In this document: positions 11,401 to 16,775 of the stretch, in pieces
Numbering within the stretch: the stretch's first letter is position 1
Layout of the letters: each line of letters opens with the position of its first letter
Source: Bacteroidales bacterium
GTDB lineage: Bacteria; Bacteroidota; Bacteroidia; Bacteroidales; CG2-30-32-10
Length of the DNA: 17,967 nucleotides
Assembly (NCBI GenBank): GCA_035353855.1
Contig: DAOQAK010000059.1
Coordinates: 1 to 17,967 of the forward strand
Direction: 5' to 3'
Notes under the pieces: generated by a model
Seen by the model: only the letters and a program-made list of their open reading frames with translations
The model's database searches: none
What the model was told of the DNA's origin: nothing
Translations under genes and position numbers: made by a program

Positions 11401-13029
11401 ATGGCCGGAGGAAGTATTCCACTTCAGGTTATTGACACTACTCATGCCGGATTAGTTTTCGATAACAAGACCGGTACCGATATGAAACCGCACTGGCGTT
11501 TTTGCATTAGCGGAAATCCAGCAGCAGTTCTACCAGACCTTGTAGGACTGACACAGTTAAATGGATCGAGTGCAAAAATAAAATTAAACTATATTCAGAT
11601 TCTTAGTAATAATGAATCGGTATTCCAGTTGCAGCAGCAGTCAACACCTTTAATAATAAATAAAAATAAGTTGACAGTATATTCACCGGAATCAATTTAT
11701 AACGGACCTGATTATATTTCCATTTCGGGAGCTTTCAACGTAGGTGCTCCGCGAATGGGCGACCTTCGTTTATCGCTGGAATACAAAAATCCGAATTCAC
11801 AGAAAATTAAAACTGTTCAGGCTGATTTTGAAGGACAGGGTTTTGTTCATTTTGTTGCAAGAGACCCCGGGAACAATGTTCCTAACATTACCATCACTGA
11901 TAAAATAGTTACCATTCTTGGCAATGTTGTTGAAAAGCCAACAAAAACTTTCAATGAAATTCCTTCTACATTTTATGCTGTTGATGGCGGCTCTTCATTC
12001 TATACAGGTGGCAATCCTATTTATAAAGTTGAGATGGATAAAGATTTTGTTACACAACTTACCAGTGAAGGCAATGGCACAAGCAACACCGGTTCAAGTT
12101 TGAAAATTGCCCAGGGTGGAATGTCAGTTAAAAATAATGATTGGTCAATCCTTACTTACGAAGGCGATATGAGCAGCAACACGCCTGAAAAAAATACCAA
12201 ACCATCTTATACTAAATTTGCTGTAATGGGCGACATCAGCGCAAGTTCAGATAAACTTGAAGTTGATCAGGCCACACCATTCGGTGATTTGAAAATGATT
12301 TTCGATTTTCCAAAGAAACGATTGATTGGAAAACTTACAGCTAAAGATGTTAAGTTTGGAACGAATACCATTTCAGGTACAATTGAAACCTTATTCGACC
12401 CCGATGGATTCTATATTGCAGGAGGAGTAAAAGCTGATATAAAACTTCCGAATCCTTATATCGATGGTACATACAACTTAGGTTTCATGATTGGCAAATA
12501 CACGATAACCGATGAATTGTGGGGTGTTGTTAACTCGTATAAAAACCCGGAAGTTATTGATAAATGTTATCGCACCAAGACTGCCGAAAATCAGCTTTCA
12601 GGATTATATTTTACTATCGACAGAGTAATTGTTGATGAAAGCATCGACTTTGATTTCATCCTTGCATCGGGCTATGTACAGGCAACAGCAATAATCGGCG
12701 CTGATATGTGGGCTAATTTTAAACCGGGCGATATCTCAATAGGCATGAATGGTTATGCTTATGCTCATGTTGCCGCAGGTTTAAGTTGTATTACCGGAAC
12801 CAGCATCAGTGGCTCGCTTGATGCAAAAGCATTGATCACTTTCGCTTATGAAGGAGGACAGTTCAATGCTAAAACAAGCATGAATCTTGGCTTCAATGCA
12901 AGCATATCACAAAGCCTTGTATTGACAACCATTTCAAAAGATATTTCAATTGATTGCAAAGCTTCGGCAGGAACCGATGGGTATAGTTTTAGTCTTGGTT
13001 CATGCGATGAAACTGAGGATTGTGAATAA
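5488..13029 (+). CDS. Giant exported multidomain protein with TANFOR-like N-terminus
   Basis: A 2513-residue protein with a signal peptide (residues 1-27, ending SLFAQ). Residues about 28-165 contain VTINLNVLPPYSPFFKDY and a LPEGNYNFCIQVRDY end, resembling the TANFOR N-terminal domain of Bacteroidota surface proteins (recognised from memory). Ig/FN3-like segments follow (about 168-275 and 300-430). Carboxypeptidase-regulatory-like folds occur at about 1346-1390 (GHIVNLDDKNKKGVPSYIKV) and 1518-1600 (HGIVKLDGKPVKHAKVYI, then TDASGNYSLKGVP). Asn-rich linkers lie at about 692-755, 972-1020 and 1788-1820. The last 300 residues are glycine-rich beta-strands ending in a Cys-containing acidic tail (GSCDETEDCE), not a T9SS signal. 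No catalytic motif is seen. It sits between the barrel gene and the FN3-like gene, so a structural, adhesive or scaffold role at the envelope is the best inference. The reading frame is intact over 7.5 kb. Confidence 0.85.
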   Translation: MKTIKFKIFRFLAALILISASTSLFAQVTINLNVLPPYSPFFKDYSGLTSNQVIVTLTSTQNLKVYMTATIRKDDNSVSIEVKESYRPVTPINLIANIPQTFTGAALRNIYGGSSENDLIISGITYNQIMYNQALPEGNYNFCIQVRDYTTGAIISEDCQNLNIMYLEPPQIINPQDLSSVDATIPQFLLTSWTPVSGGLTDIRYRLRIVKLIPPGVSPSDALANATQVVIDRSNLITTTFPLDVASGIKLDTGCSYAMQVTASSTQGYFKNNGKSEPVSFFYKGNNFNANGKYTLNFINPNTKKNYVEVNNETSALLNWNWFDASYNQDTLHINDSLYQKLGVTRYQITITNSKKIIKKYQKKVEFTKNITEINDISHRLISYLSLPMKSADSLGFVDSCWYQAEVKAYDAYSQFINSATSVDFQYRKIKDEEPSLQIPVSAVIKYIFKDSLGTLFNATNTPFEVSVLKKSNTVSATVPPITYNGVNYKKIAYTTGTTDNYGVFHTQVSVPIKYLIGDSLYFRILMPDKYYIDKNFSMISIPAVNKDTSVVFGQQVALTYAYSLKLYVKKAFTSYLLQEKNGKLEISLQDSIYNPLLSGYQYNTFNEGMIYAVENKKIAEGITIVLYRKNKKNYIPPVEGNITDYSKTSGFTEVARGVTVKENDTTTYVKFERLLASIFSGDEYYLMALNINNTIGGNNVSTPNSNFNVNTNVNLQNVNTGVNQTNNTTVVNNNFQNVNTNAYNAYSDYISTNYINSHDWSVNPYLNFAFNDDGFVAEEMPLKVELPKNIDKDDSLYRKVTATYDIVSTKPPTSLVKGRILYHWKSDKGDQMRPLAHAKFKVVIDYLVDGRPIGAITTFSQTSGGYHIGEKFFVPEGQDQYSDGIKLLDHYATMAVGETDDQGNFVVDVVNINKKGSLGQGYIVDKGWTWNNPNPTTTPDYGIDGLTDPVINPDPGYDNFGYSGLFGLEVGGMQNSSVQNSINSSGVSYNNMTNTYNVGFGGSGFNQGGLNNQFQGHGPSNSYKLMIETPAGGDELVTFERVYRIVPDNDYIYPTKETFAVDAFKTLSIANPLKSYVKEVSVIVKTKDTKNNNLNQMMITVFRSLNDKTADLPLGEGDGKYKVSELISPQYHTWGESYDKSHAANLQTGFNVFTQQYEHLWPAAQNLQDGSALFTTLLAGFEDYYIEACSDPLGQKTYQATFASINTNVDDLGEPEYFLGEKSPDPIVITMTLQPLPSRAFIRVLDNASKNSIPGSKGGRVMINKSYPTYVDKDGYVEFLANKYPLNAFTKSSGTSQVSFDATANGYKSTMYLSFWTSIANSTKFTYNPTGDQFFYNFLLDPSGKIKGHIVNLDDKNKKGVPSYIKVDQGSVVETDANGYFSNLPVPGIIGTKVFIIPKDVAFFDSTYTITAADTLKSIIDLKDFGLYRRKHRIHFVILDKNYSWPTAIPNSTVQLGDTIKKANSVGGVDYIFENVSVNNFTFIIRGPEGKSFIPQTLNLINTESKNTITVPVKLETGSEVHGIVKLDGKPVKHAKVYIDVSQQQSGYGYFYNPYASSSTTLTNDANLVIAYTDASGNYSLKGVPVNNQKIYLHATLDTCFTVNGDIQPADIKNNTATCNLTLSSFKAMFVNNIYGFPLTVEKITPLNADSSLAKVTGIVHWSKAISNFALEEGNQVMRIEDVTFKSSVVNSKKVGVAQDASVTIKGITSLKFRYLNKYNVKLTSASSVIGYYLRPPDPLELSKENDIGVIKGKINIVDNSFNFPSTYLNFSSAKDNFYLVEKTSNNTINNNISAVTSALSESTTNNNYYTNNTLYYLAIQNQVNIYNAQPKKLYYLANDKGDSIKFKLIGFTASADPQKSFIDENGKIHLNVNLNCHITNAQPANFKLNIDDMVLDENKVYPASSVSPIKLALENWTLNVKNWDFSTEEGGIVSNHCMINTKAVDIPFTKFVLRNDLFLMSDFQLYNLQMAGGSIPLQVIDTTHAGLVFDNKTGTDMKPHWRFCISGNPAAVLPDLVGLTQLNGSSAKIKLNYIQILSNNESVFQLQQQSTPLIINKNKLTVYSPESIYNGPDYISISGAFNVGAPRMGDLRLSLEYKNPNSQKIKTVQADFEGQGFVHFVARDPGNNVPNITITDKIVTILGNVVEKPTKTFNEIPSTFYAVDGGSSFYTGGNPIYKVEMDKDFVTQLTSEGNGTSNTGSSLKIAQGGMSVKNNDWSILTYEGDMSSNTPEKNTKPSYTKFAVMGDISASSDKLEVDQATPFGDLKMIFDFPKKRLIGKLTAKDVKFGTNTISGTIETLFDPDGFYIAGGVKADIKLPNPYIDGTYNLGFMIGKYTITDELWGVVNSYKNPEVIDKCYRTKTAENQLSGLYFTIDRVIVDESIDFDFILASGYVQATAIIGADMWANFKPGDISIGMNGYAYAHVAAGLSCITGTSISGSLDAKALITFAYEGGQFNAKTSMNLGFNASISQSLVLTTISKDISIDCKASAGTDGYSFSLGSCDETEDCE

Positions 13030-13031
13030 GA

Positions 13032-13062
13032 ATTTAGAATATAGAATGCAGAGTTTAGAGTT
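13032..13062. repeat. Short degenerate TTTAGA-type direct repeat
   Basis: The 74-base gap between the giant gene and the FN3 gene contains a degenerate AGAAT/TTTAGAG direct repetition. It is not coding and has no terminator hairpin, so transcription can run through to the next gene. The repeat may simply be low-complexity spacer. Confidence 0.3.
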
Positions 13063-13103
13063 AAAAATTAGTTTATAGTATTTGTAATAAATAAAAAACA
13101 GTC

Positions 13104-15092
13104 ATGATAAAAAGAATATTTTTTCTCTTATTCTTGTTAGCGGCAACAGGCGTTACTGCTCAAAATTTTTCAAGCAAAGCATATAAAACAGGAATCTATA
13201 TCTATTGTGGTAATGAACTACCCAGGCATTTTTCATATATCATCGAAAGAAAAAAAGATAATACCAATGAATGGAATCCTGTTGCAGAACTTCATGCTCC
13301 GAAGAATGAGGCAGAATGCGAAGCTACATTGCTTCGTTTACCGGGTTCACTGGCATCACTCACTAACATTGATGAATCGCTTACAAAAAAAATATGGCAG
13401 TTTGCTCAGAAAGCAATCACACTCGATTCGTTGTATTCATATGCTTTCGACCCGCGCTACCAGTCGGTTGCAGGTTGTGCATGGTTTGATGATGGCATCA
13501 CAAAACAAGGAGAATATCAGTATCGTATTTACAAATTACCAAAAAGCGGGGAAAGAACTTTACTGAACGAAATAAAGATAACATTCCCGGGAAGCCCGTT
13601 TGGCGGCACTTTGAAAGCAACCAGCTTTAAACTGAACGAAACAAATATTAATATCAGCTTTCGTTTAAGTGACTCTGTGAATACAGCCGGAATAAAATTA
13701 TTCCGCAGCTTGTTCAAACAAAATAAATTCTCTGAAATACCGGCTAAAGTAATTTTTACAAAAGAAAAAGGAAAAATTGTAGCGTTCGTTACCGATGCAT
13801 CTGTAGCAACAGGTGTAACATACAGCTATCTCGCAACACCTTACGATGCTTTAGGAAATATGGGCACGCCAACAAAAGACACATTGAATATTTACAACCT
13901 TTCAAAACCTTCTGAAATAGGAATAGTTGAAAAATTTGACGCTGAACCTAATGTTGAGAAACGTGGTGTTGACCTTACATGGAAATTAAAAAATTCTCTT
14001 TATGTTACATCTGTCGATATTTACCGCTCGGCAACCTATGATGGAAGTTATGTTAAAATAGCAAGCGTATCGCCAAAAGAAACAACCTACTTCGACGATA
14101 ACAAAATAAAACCCGCAACAGCTTATTATTACTACATTCTCATCAATACAGGTTATGGGAATAGTTTGCCAAGTGCAAGAGTTCCTGTGATTTTAAAAGG
14201 CAACAAACAAAATCTTTTACCTCCGCAAAACCTTACCATCTCACGTAACGGAAGAATAGTTACACTTAAATTCCAGCGACTGGGAAAAGAAATTCACGGA
14301 TATTATGTTTACCGCGCAAACGGTTATATTGCCGATTTGGTGCAATTACCAAGGATGTTGCTAAGTAAAGATTCTCTTCTGACATATAACGACACGTTAC
14401 CATTATCTGCCAATCCTGAAGTTTACAGTTATGCCGTTGCATCGGTAAATACATCATATAATATCAGTCCGCTTACCGAAAGAGTCAGCGTGCAGTTTAG
14501 CGGTGGAATGCTGCCTGTTCCTTCAAAAGTAAATGCAATGATTTTAAATAAATCTGTATTCATCACATGGGATAATGTATCGGAACAAAATGCAGCAGTG
14601 TCTGCTTATTATATTTTCAGAAGCACAGTTGATGCAGATAATAAAGAAACAAATTTAAAACGGATAGCTGTAAACACATTCGAACAAAATAATTATACCG
14701 ATTCAAATATTGTTGAAGGCGCTCATTACCGTTACAGCATTCAATGTATAGGTATTGACAGTTCTGATGTAGGAAGTATAAGTTCAGCAACAGGAATTGA
14801 AATTCCCGAACAACTACCTATACAACCCGGAAGTGTTTCTGCTTATGGCACCGATAAAAAAATTGTGATACATTGGGATATTCCTAACGATAACAATATT
14901 GCCGGATACCGCATTTACCGAGCTGTCGCAAATAAACAAGCAACATTACTCAAAGAGTTTACAGCAGATGTTAATCAATATGAAGACACATCGGTTAATG
15001 CTAATGAAGAATATTTTTATTACCTGAAATCATTTAATAAAGCCGGTAAAGAAAGTAAGCCCACTGATGAAGTAAACGCTAAAGCGAAATAG
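13104..15092 (+). CDS. Exported fibronectin type III-like repeat protein
   Basis: A 662-residue protein with a signal peptide (residues 1-20, ending GVTAQ). After an N-terminal region of about 170 residues come roughly five FN3-like modules, at about 172-270, 285-365, 375-465, 475-570 and 577-660. Each carries the recurring pattern Y-x-[IV]-[YF]-R (VDIYRSA, YYVYRAN, YYIFRST, YRIYRAV) followed by a YxDxx turn and a YYY-rich strand. The last module ends almost at the C-terminus, with no T9SS domain or anchor. It is the third gene of the barrel / giant protein operon and is followed by a strong terminator, so the three proteins are likely co-expressed. FN3 arrays usually act as spacers or binding modules; the ligand is unknown. 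It might extend or decorate the giant protein, which is inference. Confidence 0.85.
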   Translation: MIKRIFFLLFLLAATGVTAQNFSSKAYKTGIYIYCGNELPRHFSYIIERKKDNTNEWNPVAELHAPKNEAECEATLLRLPGSLASLTNIDESLTKKIWQFAQKAITLDSLYSYAFDPRYQSVAGCAWFDDGITKQGEYQYRIYKLPKSGERTLLNEIKITFPGSPFGGTLKATSFKLNETNINISFRLSDSVNTAGIKLFRSLFKQNKFSEIPAKVIFTKEKGKIVAFVTDASVATGVTYSYLATPYDALGNMGTPTKDTLNIYNLSKPSEIGIVEKFDAEPNVEKRGVDLTWKLKNSLYVTSVDIYRSATYDGSYVKIASVSPKETTYFDDNKIKPATAYYYYILINTGYGNSLPSARVPVILKGNKQNLLPPQNLTISRNGRIVTLKFQRLGKEIHGYYVYRANGYIADLVQLPRMLLSKDSLLTYNDTLPLSANPEVYSYAVASVNTSYNISPLTERVSVQFSGGMLPVPSKVNAMILNKSVFITWDNVSEQNAAVSAYYIFRSTVDADNKETNLKRIAVNTFEQNNYTDSNIVEGAHYRYSIQCIGIDSSDVGSISSATGIEIPEQLPIQPGSVSAYGTDKKIVIHWDIPNDNNIAGYRIYRAVANKQATLLKEFTADVNQYEDTSVNANEEYFYYLKSFNKAGKESKPTDEVNAKAK

Positions 15093-15151
15093 TTTATACA
15101 TCAAATATACTTCTTCCTCAAAACCTTTGGGGCTGTACAATTAAAAAAACC

Positions 15152-15190
15152 AATAAAAAAAACCCTCCTATTCAGAGGGTTTTTTTTATT
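15152..15190. terminator. Bidirectional rho-independent terminator
   Basis: A perfect 16-bp stem, AATAAAAAAAACCCTC paired with GAGGGTTTTTTTTATT, encloses the 7-base loop CTATTCA. Eight T follow the GC core on the + strand and eight A precede it, so it can terminate transcription from both sides. It closes the surface operon (stop at 15092) and faces the convergent T9SS remnant whose stop is at 15207-15209. Confidence 0.93.
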
Positions 15191-15206
15191 GAATCACACA
15201 AAACCA

Positions 15207-15329
15207 CTACCTGTTAATGATGAGTTTTTGTGTCTTTACCTCATCATTAGTACGAAGCATAAGAATATAAACGCCTTGTAAAATGGCATCTCCGGCTTTG
15301 AAAGTATACTTAAATTTCCTGAAGGCCAT
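15207..15329 (-). pseudogene. C-terminal remnant of a T9SS-sorted protein
   Basis: The last 40 minus-strand codons read MAFRKFKYTFKAG, then ILQGVYILMLRTNDEVKTQK, then LIINR and a TAG stop. This is a typical type IX secretion type A sorting domain end: a (L/G)-x-G-Y strand, a basic turn, then KLII-R. A sorting signal needs a cargo body upstream, but the minus frame leads straight into an inverted-repeat block that translates to repeat-like nonsense (HSERSE, ARRARQ). I read it as the stump of a secreted protein gene whose 5' part was replaced or deleted by the repeat element. An alternative is a short intact ORF, but it would have no signal peptide. It converges on the terminator at 15152-15190. 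Confidence 0.65.
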
Positions 15330-15372
15330 TACGCATTGATAAAAGTTAGAATATTCAATTGAGCGAGGGCCC

Positions 15373-15502
15373 GGCAAATCAGCGAGGTCTGTGCTAGGGT
15401 GAATGCTATAATGCTTTAAATTCTTACAAAGTTCCGATCTTTCGGAATGCCTTTGTCTATAATTTTGCATTATAGCAGAGCGCGCTGAAGTTCTGATTTG
15501 CC
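15373..15502. repeat. Nested inverted repeat (large cruciform/hairpin)
   Basis: Four inverted repeats nest around one centre. GGCAAATCAG (15373-15382) pairs with CTGATTTGCC (15493-15502). TGCTATAATGC (15404-15414) pairs with GCATTATAGCA (15467-15477). ACAAAG (15426-15431) pairs with CTTTGT (15451-15456). TTCCGA (15432-15437) pairs with TCGGAA (15442-15447). All arms are perfect. The arrangement suggests a folded repeat element such as a REP- or MITE-like sequence rather than coding DNA. Confidence 0.8.
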
Positions 15503-15508
15503 AGATTC

Positions 15509-15546
15509 CCTGCCTTGCTCGCCTCGCAGCGAAGCGGGCCGGCAGG
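15509..15546. repeat. GC-rich hairpin of the inverted-repeat block
   Basis: CCTGCC (15509-15514) pairs with GGCAGG (15541-15546), with an inner GCTCGC / GCGAAGC pairing that has one bulge. The segment is much more GC-rich than its AT-rich surroundings, which points to imported repeat DNA. Confidence 0.65.
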
Positions 15547-15550
15547 TTTG

Positions 15551-15576
15551 ATTCTTTCTGATCATGCAGAAAGAAT
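15551..15576. repeat. Perfect 10-bp inverted repeat
   Basis: ATTCTTTCTG (15551-15560) and CAGAAAGAAT (15567-15576) are perfectly complementary around the 6-base loop ATCATG. It forms the right flank of the nested inverted-repeat block. Confidence 0.75.
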
Positions 15577-15630
15577 GGAAAAATAAAAAAATTTCTCAAA
15601 ACATTAGACAAGAAGTTATACCAAATTCTT

Positions 15631-15661
15631 AATTCAAAATAGGCCAAAGGCTTTTTGAATT
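15631..15661. repeat. Hairpin AATTCAAAA / TTTTGAATT
   Basis: A 9-bp perfect outer stem (15631-15639 with 15653-15661) encloses an inner GCC-AAA-GGC hairpin. It lacks a clear T-run, so calling it a terminator would be weak; it may be another small repeat. Confidence 0.5.
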
Positions 15662-15671
15662 TTAGAATGGT

Positions 15672-15738
15672 TAATGCCGATCGACAATATATTTAGTCTG
15701 ATTTTTTTTCGACTATTATATATTGCGTATCGGTATTA
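15672..15738. repeat. Long imperfect inverted repeat next to the recombinase breakpoint
   Basis: TAATGCCGAT ... ATCGGTATTA form the outer arms. After a 3-base internal loop CAATATAT pairs with ATATATTG, then AGTC pairs with GACT around a T-rich loop. About 22 base pairs (one of them G-T) form in two main blocks plus a short one. It ends roughly 24 bases before the truncated recombinase frame opens, so it could mark the end of an inserted or deleted element. Confidence 0.6.
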
Positions 15739-15761
15739 CAACACCTCAAAATAAGATTTGA

Positions 15762-16121
15762 CCGAAAAAAGACAGGAATACTTTGCTTTCAAAAAAATTA
15801 CTATCCTACCTGTGTGAATATTTTAAAGAATATGCTCCAAAGGTGTGGCTGTTTGAAGGACAAGATGGCGGGCGATACTCTGAAAGCAGTATAAATTCTA
15901 TTTTTCATGAAGCATGCAGGAAGGCAGGGATAAATAAAAAAGCAACAGTACATACGTTGCGGCATAGTTTTGCAACACATTTGCTTGAAAGAGGCACTGA
16001 CCTAAGGTATATACAGACATTGCTGGGACATTCGTCAAGCAAGACAACAGAGATATACACACATATTACAAAGAAAGGAATGGAGCAACTGGAGAGCCCA
16101 TTAGATAATTTAGATTTATAA
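15762..16121 (+). pseudogene. 5'-truncated tyrosine recombinase/integrase
   Basis: The frame opens after TGA at 15759-15761 and reads KKDRNTLLSKKLLSYL, the beta-hairpin Lys region and following helix of a tyrosine recombinase, so homology begins before the first possible start (TTG 15783). Counting from 15783, the catalytic H-x-x-R is HTLRH (H57, R60), the third-box His is in LLGH (H83), and the nucleophile is Y92 in IYTH. The N-terminal SAM-like domain and the first catalytic Arg are missing, so the fragment should be inactive. The C-terminus ESPLDNLDL resembles the SPLD tail of integron integrases and Bacteroidota relatives, but the extra IntI-specific aromatic-rich patch expected before HTLRH is not seen. 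It lies just upstream of an integron-like cassette and points toward it. Identity as a tyrosine recombinase is firm; its subfamily is not. Confidence 0.8.
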
Positions 16122-16282
16122 AACTTTATTTAATTATTTACCAACCATTTAAAATTGGAAAAATGAATTGCTACAACTTAAAAAGAAAAACTAAAATTTA
16201 AAATTGAATAAATGTTTAAAAAACCTGGTGAATAATTATTATTTTTACGAATGAATAGAAAATTTAAATAATTAAAAACAAG
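16122..16282. other. AT-rich spacer without a gene
   Basis: Between the recombinase stop and the first attC-like site I see only AT-rich sequence with frequent stops. There is no promoter or hairpin I can support. If this is an integron, an attI-like region could be here, but no clear simple site is present. Confidence 0.5.
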
Positions 16283-16366
16283 TGTGCTGCAAAGACAAAA
16301 CAGTATTGCTACACCTTAATTTTATAAAGTAGATATTGCGTCAATACAGCAGCACAGACGTTAGGT
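16283..16366 (+). other. Degenerate attC- or attI-like site preceding the cassette
   Basis: TGTGCTGC (16283-16290) pairs perfectly with GCAGCACA (16349-16356). Inside it, GTATTG pairs with CAATAC (16342-16347). The right end carries GTTAGGT (16360-16366), which fits the R' consensus GTTRRRY. The left end lacks a matching R'' (RYYYAAC) core. It could be a decayed attC or a recombined attI-like boundary. Confidence 0.4.
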
Positions 16367-16683
16367 GCAAATATCATTAATGTTTTTTACTTATAGACAA
16401 ACAAAGACAAGTTCAAGTTAACGTAGACAAGTACTGGCAAACAAAGACAAGCGTAAGCAAACAGACAAAGACAAACAATTGACAAGCACGGACAAGCATT
16501 GACAAATTTTGATAATCATGGACAAGTTCAGACAAATTCGGATTTTTTTAGTATCTGCACCTAACGTGTGTCTGCTTTAACCGCAAGGGATTTGCATGTT
16601 TGACAAGAACGTAATAACTTTGACAGCATAAAGCACATAGACACGAGAGGGTAGACGTGCGGCATAAAGCAGCCACGGGCTCG
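16361..16683 (+). mobile_element. Integron-type gene cassette without an obvious ORF
   Basis: The segment is bounded by GTTAGGT (16360-16366) on the left and by CGTTAG (16682-16687) at the right end of its own attC-like site. The left boundary ACGTTAGGTGCA (16358-16369) is the exact reverse complement of TGCACCTAACGT (16556-16567), the R'' core of that site. That is the expected hallmark of a cassette: its R'' matches its own 5' end, because the two meet in the circular form. Complementarity extends with gaps to AGCAG / CTGCT (16348-16352 and 16572-16576). Its cargo is a 10-bp-period GACAAG repeat, with no ORF longer than about 35 codons on either strand. Small cassettes without ORFs are known in chromosomal integrons. 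It could be a MITE-like element instead, but the R'/R'' match argues for a cassette. Confidence 0.6.
16396..16549. repeat. Phased 10-bp GACAAG tandem repeat
   Basis: GACAA or close variants recur at 16396, 16406, 16426, 16436, 16446 and 16456. After a phase shift they continue at 16481, 16491, 16501, 16511, 16521, 16531 and 16541. In the second block each unit is exactly 10 bases (GACAAGCACG, GACAAGCATT, GACAAATTTT and so on). The period is one helical turn and not a multiple of three, so it is not a protein repeat. Units are degenerate after the first five or six bases. Confidence 0.8.
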
Positions 16684-16689
16684 TTAGCG
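16559..16689 (+). other. attC-like recombination site (VCR-sized)
   Basis: The left core ACCTAAC (16559-16565) fits R'' (RYYYAAC), and CTAACG (16561-16566) pairs with CGTTAG (16682-16687) at the right. Inside, CTGCTTTA (16572-16579) pairs with TAAAGCAG (16665-16672) and CCGCA (16581-16585) pairs with TGCGG (16658-16662). One unpaired base on one side against two on the other mimics the extrahelical bases of attC stems. The unpaired spacer lies between the R and L arms. At about 130 bases it is as long as Vibrio VCR sites. The right core GTTAGCG departs from GTTRRRY at the last two bases. GCATAAAGCA occurs twice (16626-16635 and 16662-16671). Confidence 0.55.
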
Positions 16690-16775
16690 TTCATTGTAGA
16701 AAGACACCAAAACAACATTGATACATTATCAAAATAGACAAGGTATAAAGTTTAAATCAATATAAAATAGATAAA
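16690..16775. other. Leader of the T9SS protein gene
   Basis: AT-rich upstream region containing the small palindrome TTGATacattATCAA (about 16719-16733). No clear Bacteroidota -33/-7 promoter pair or Shine-Dalgarno sequence is seen. If the preceding attC is real, this is the 5' end of the next cassette. Confidence 0.35.

Noticed and set aside
15116..15132. Hairpin CCTCAAA/TTTGGGG as a terminator
   Set aside because: The stem is short with a wobble pair and no T-run; the strong terminator at 15152-15190 explains the end of the operon.
15207..15647. 146-codon minus-strand ORF as a full gene
   Set aside because: Only the last 40 codons look like protein (T9SS end). The rest runs through the nested inverted repeats, is low-complexity and repeat-like, and has no signal peptide.
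15762..16121. Calling the recombinase a bona fide IntI
   Set aside because: The tail resembles IntI, but the IntI-specific aromatic patch before HTLRH is not visible and the N-terminal half is absent.
16413..16499. 28-residue hydrophobic minus-strand peptide (small toxin-like)
   Set aside because: It arises from the CTTGTC complement of the decamer repeat. Another overlapping frame gives a similar peptide, and there is no sign of a ribosome site or conservation.
16396..16549. CRISPR array
   Set aside because: Units are only 10 bases, degenerate, and lack unique spacers; no cas genes are present.
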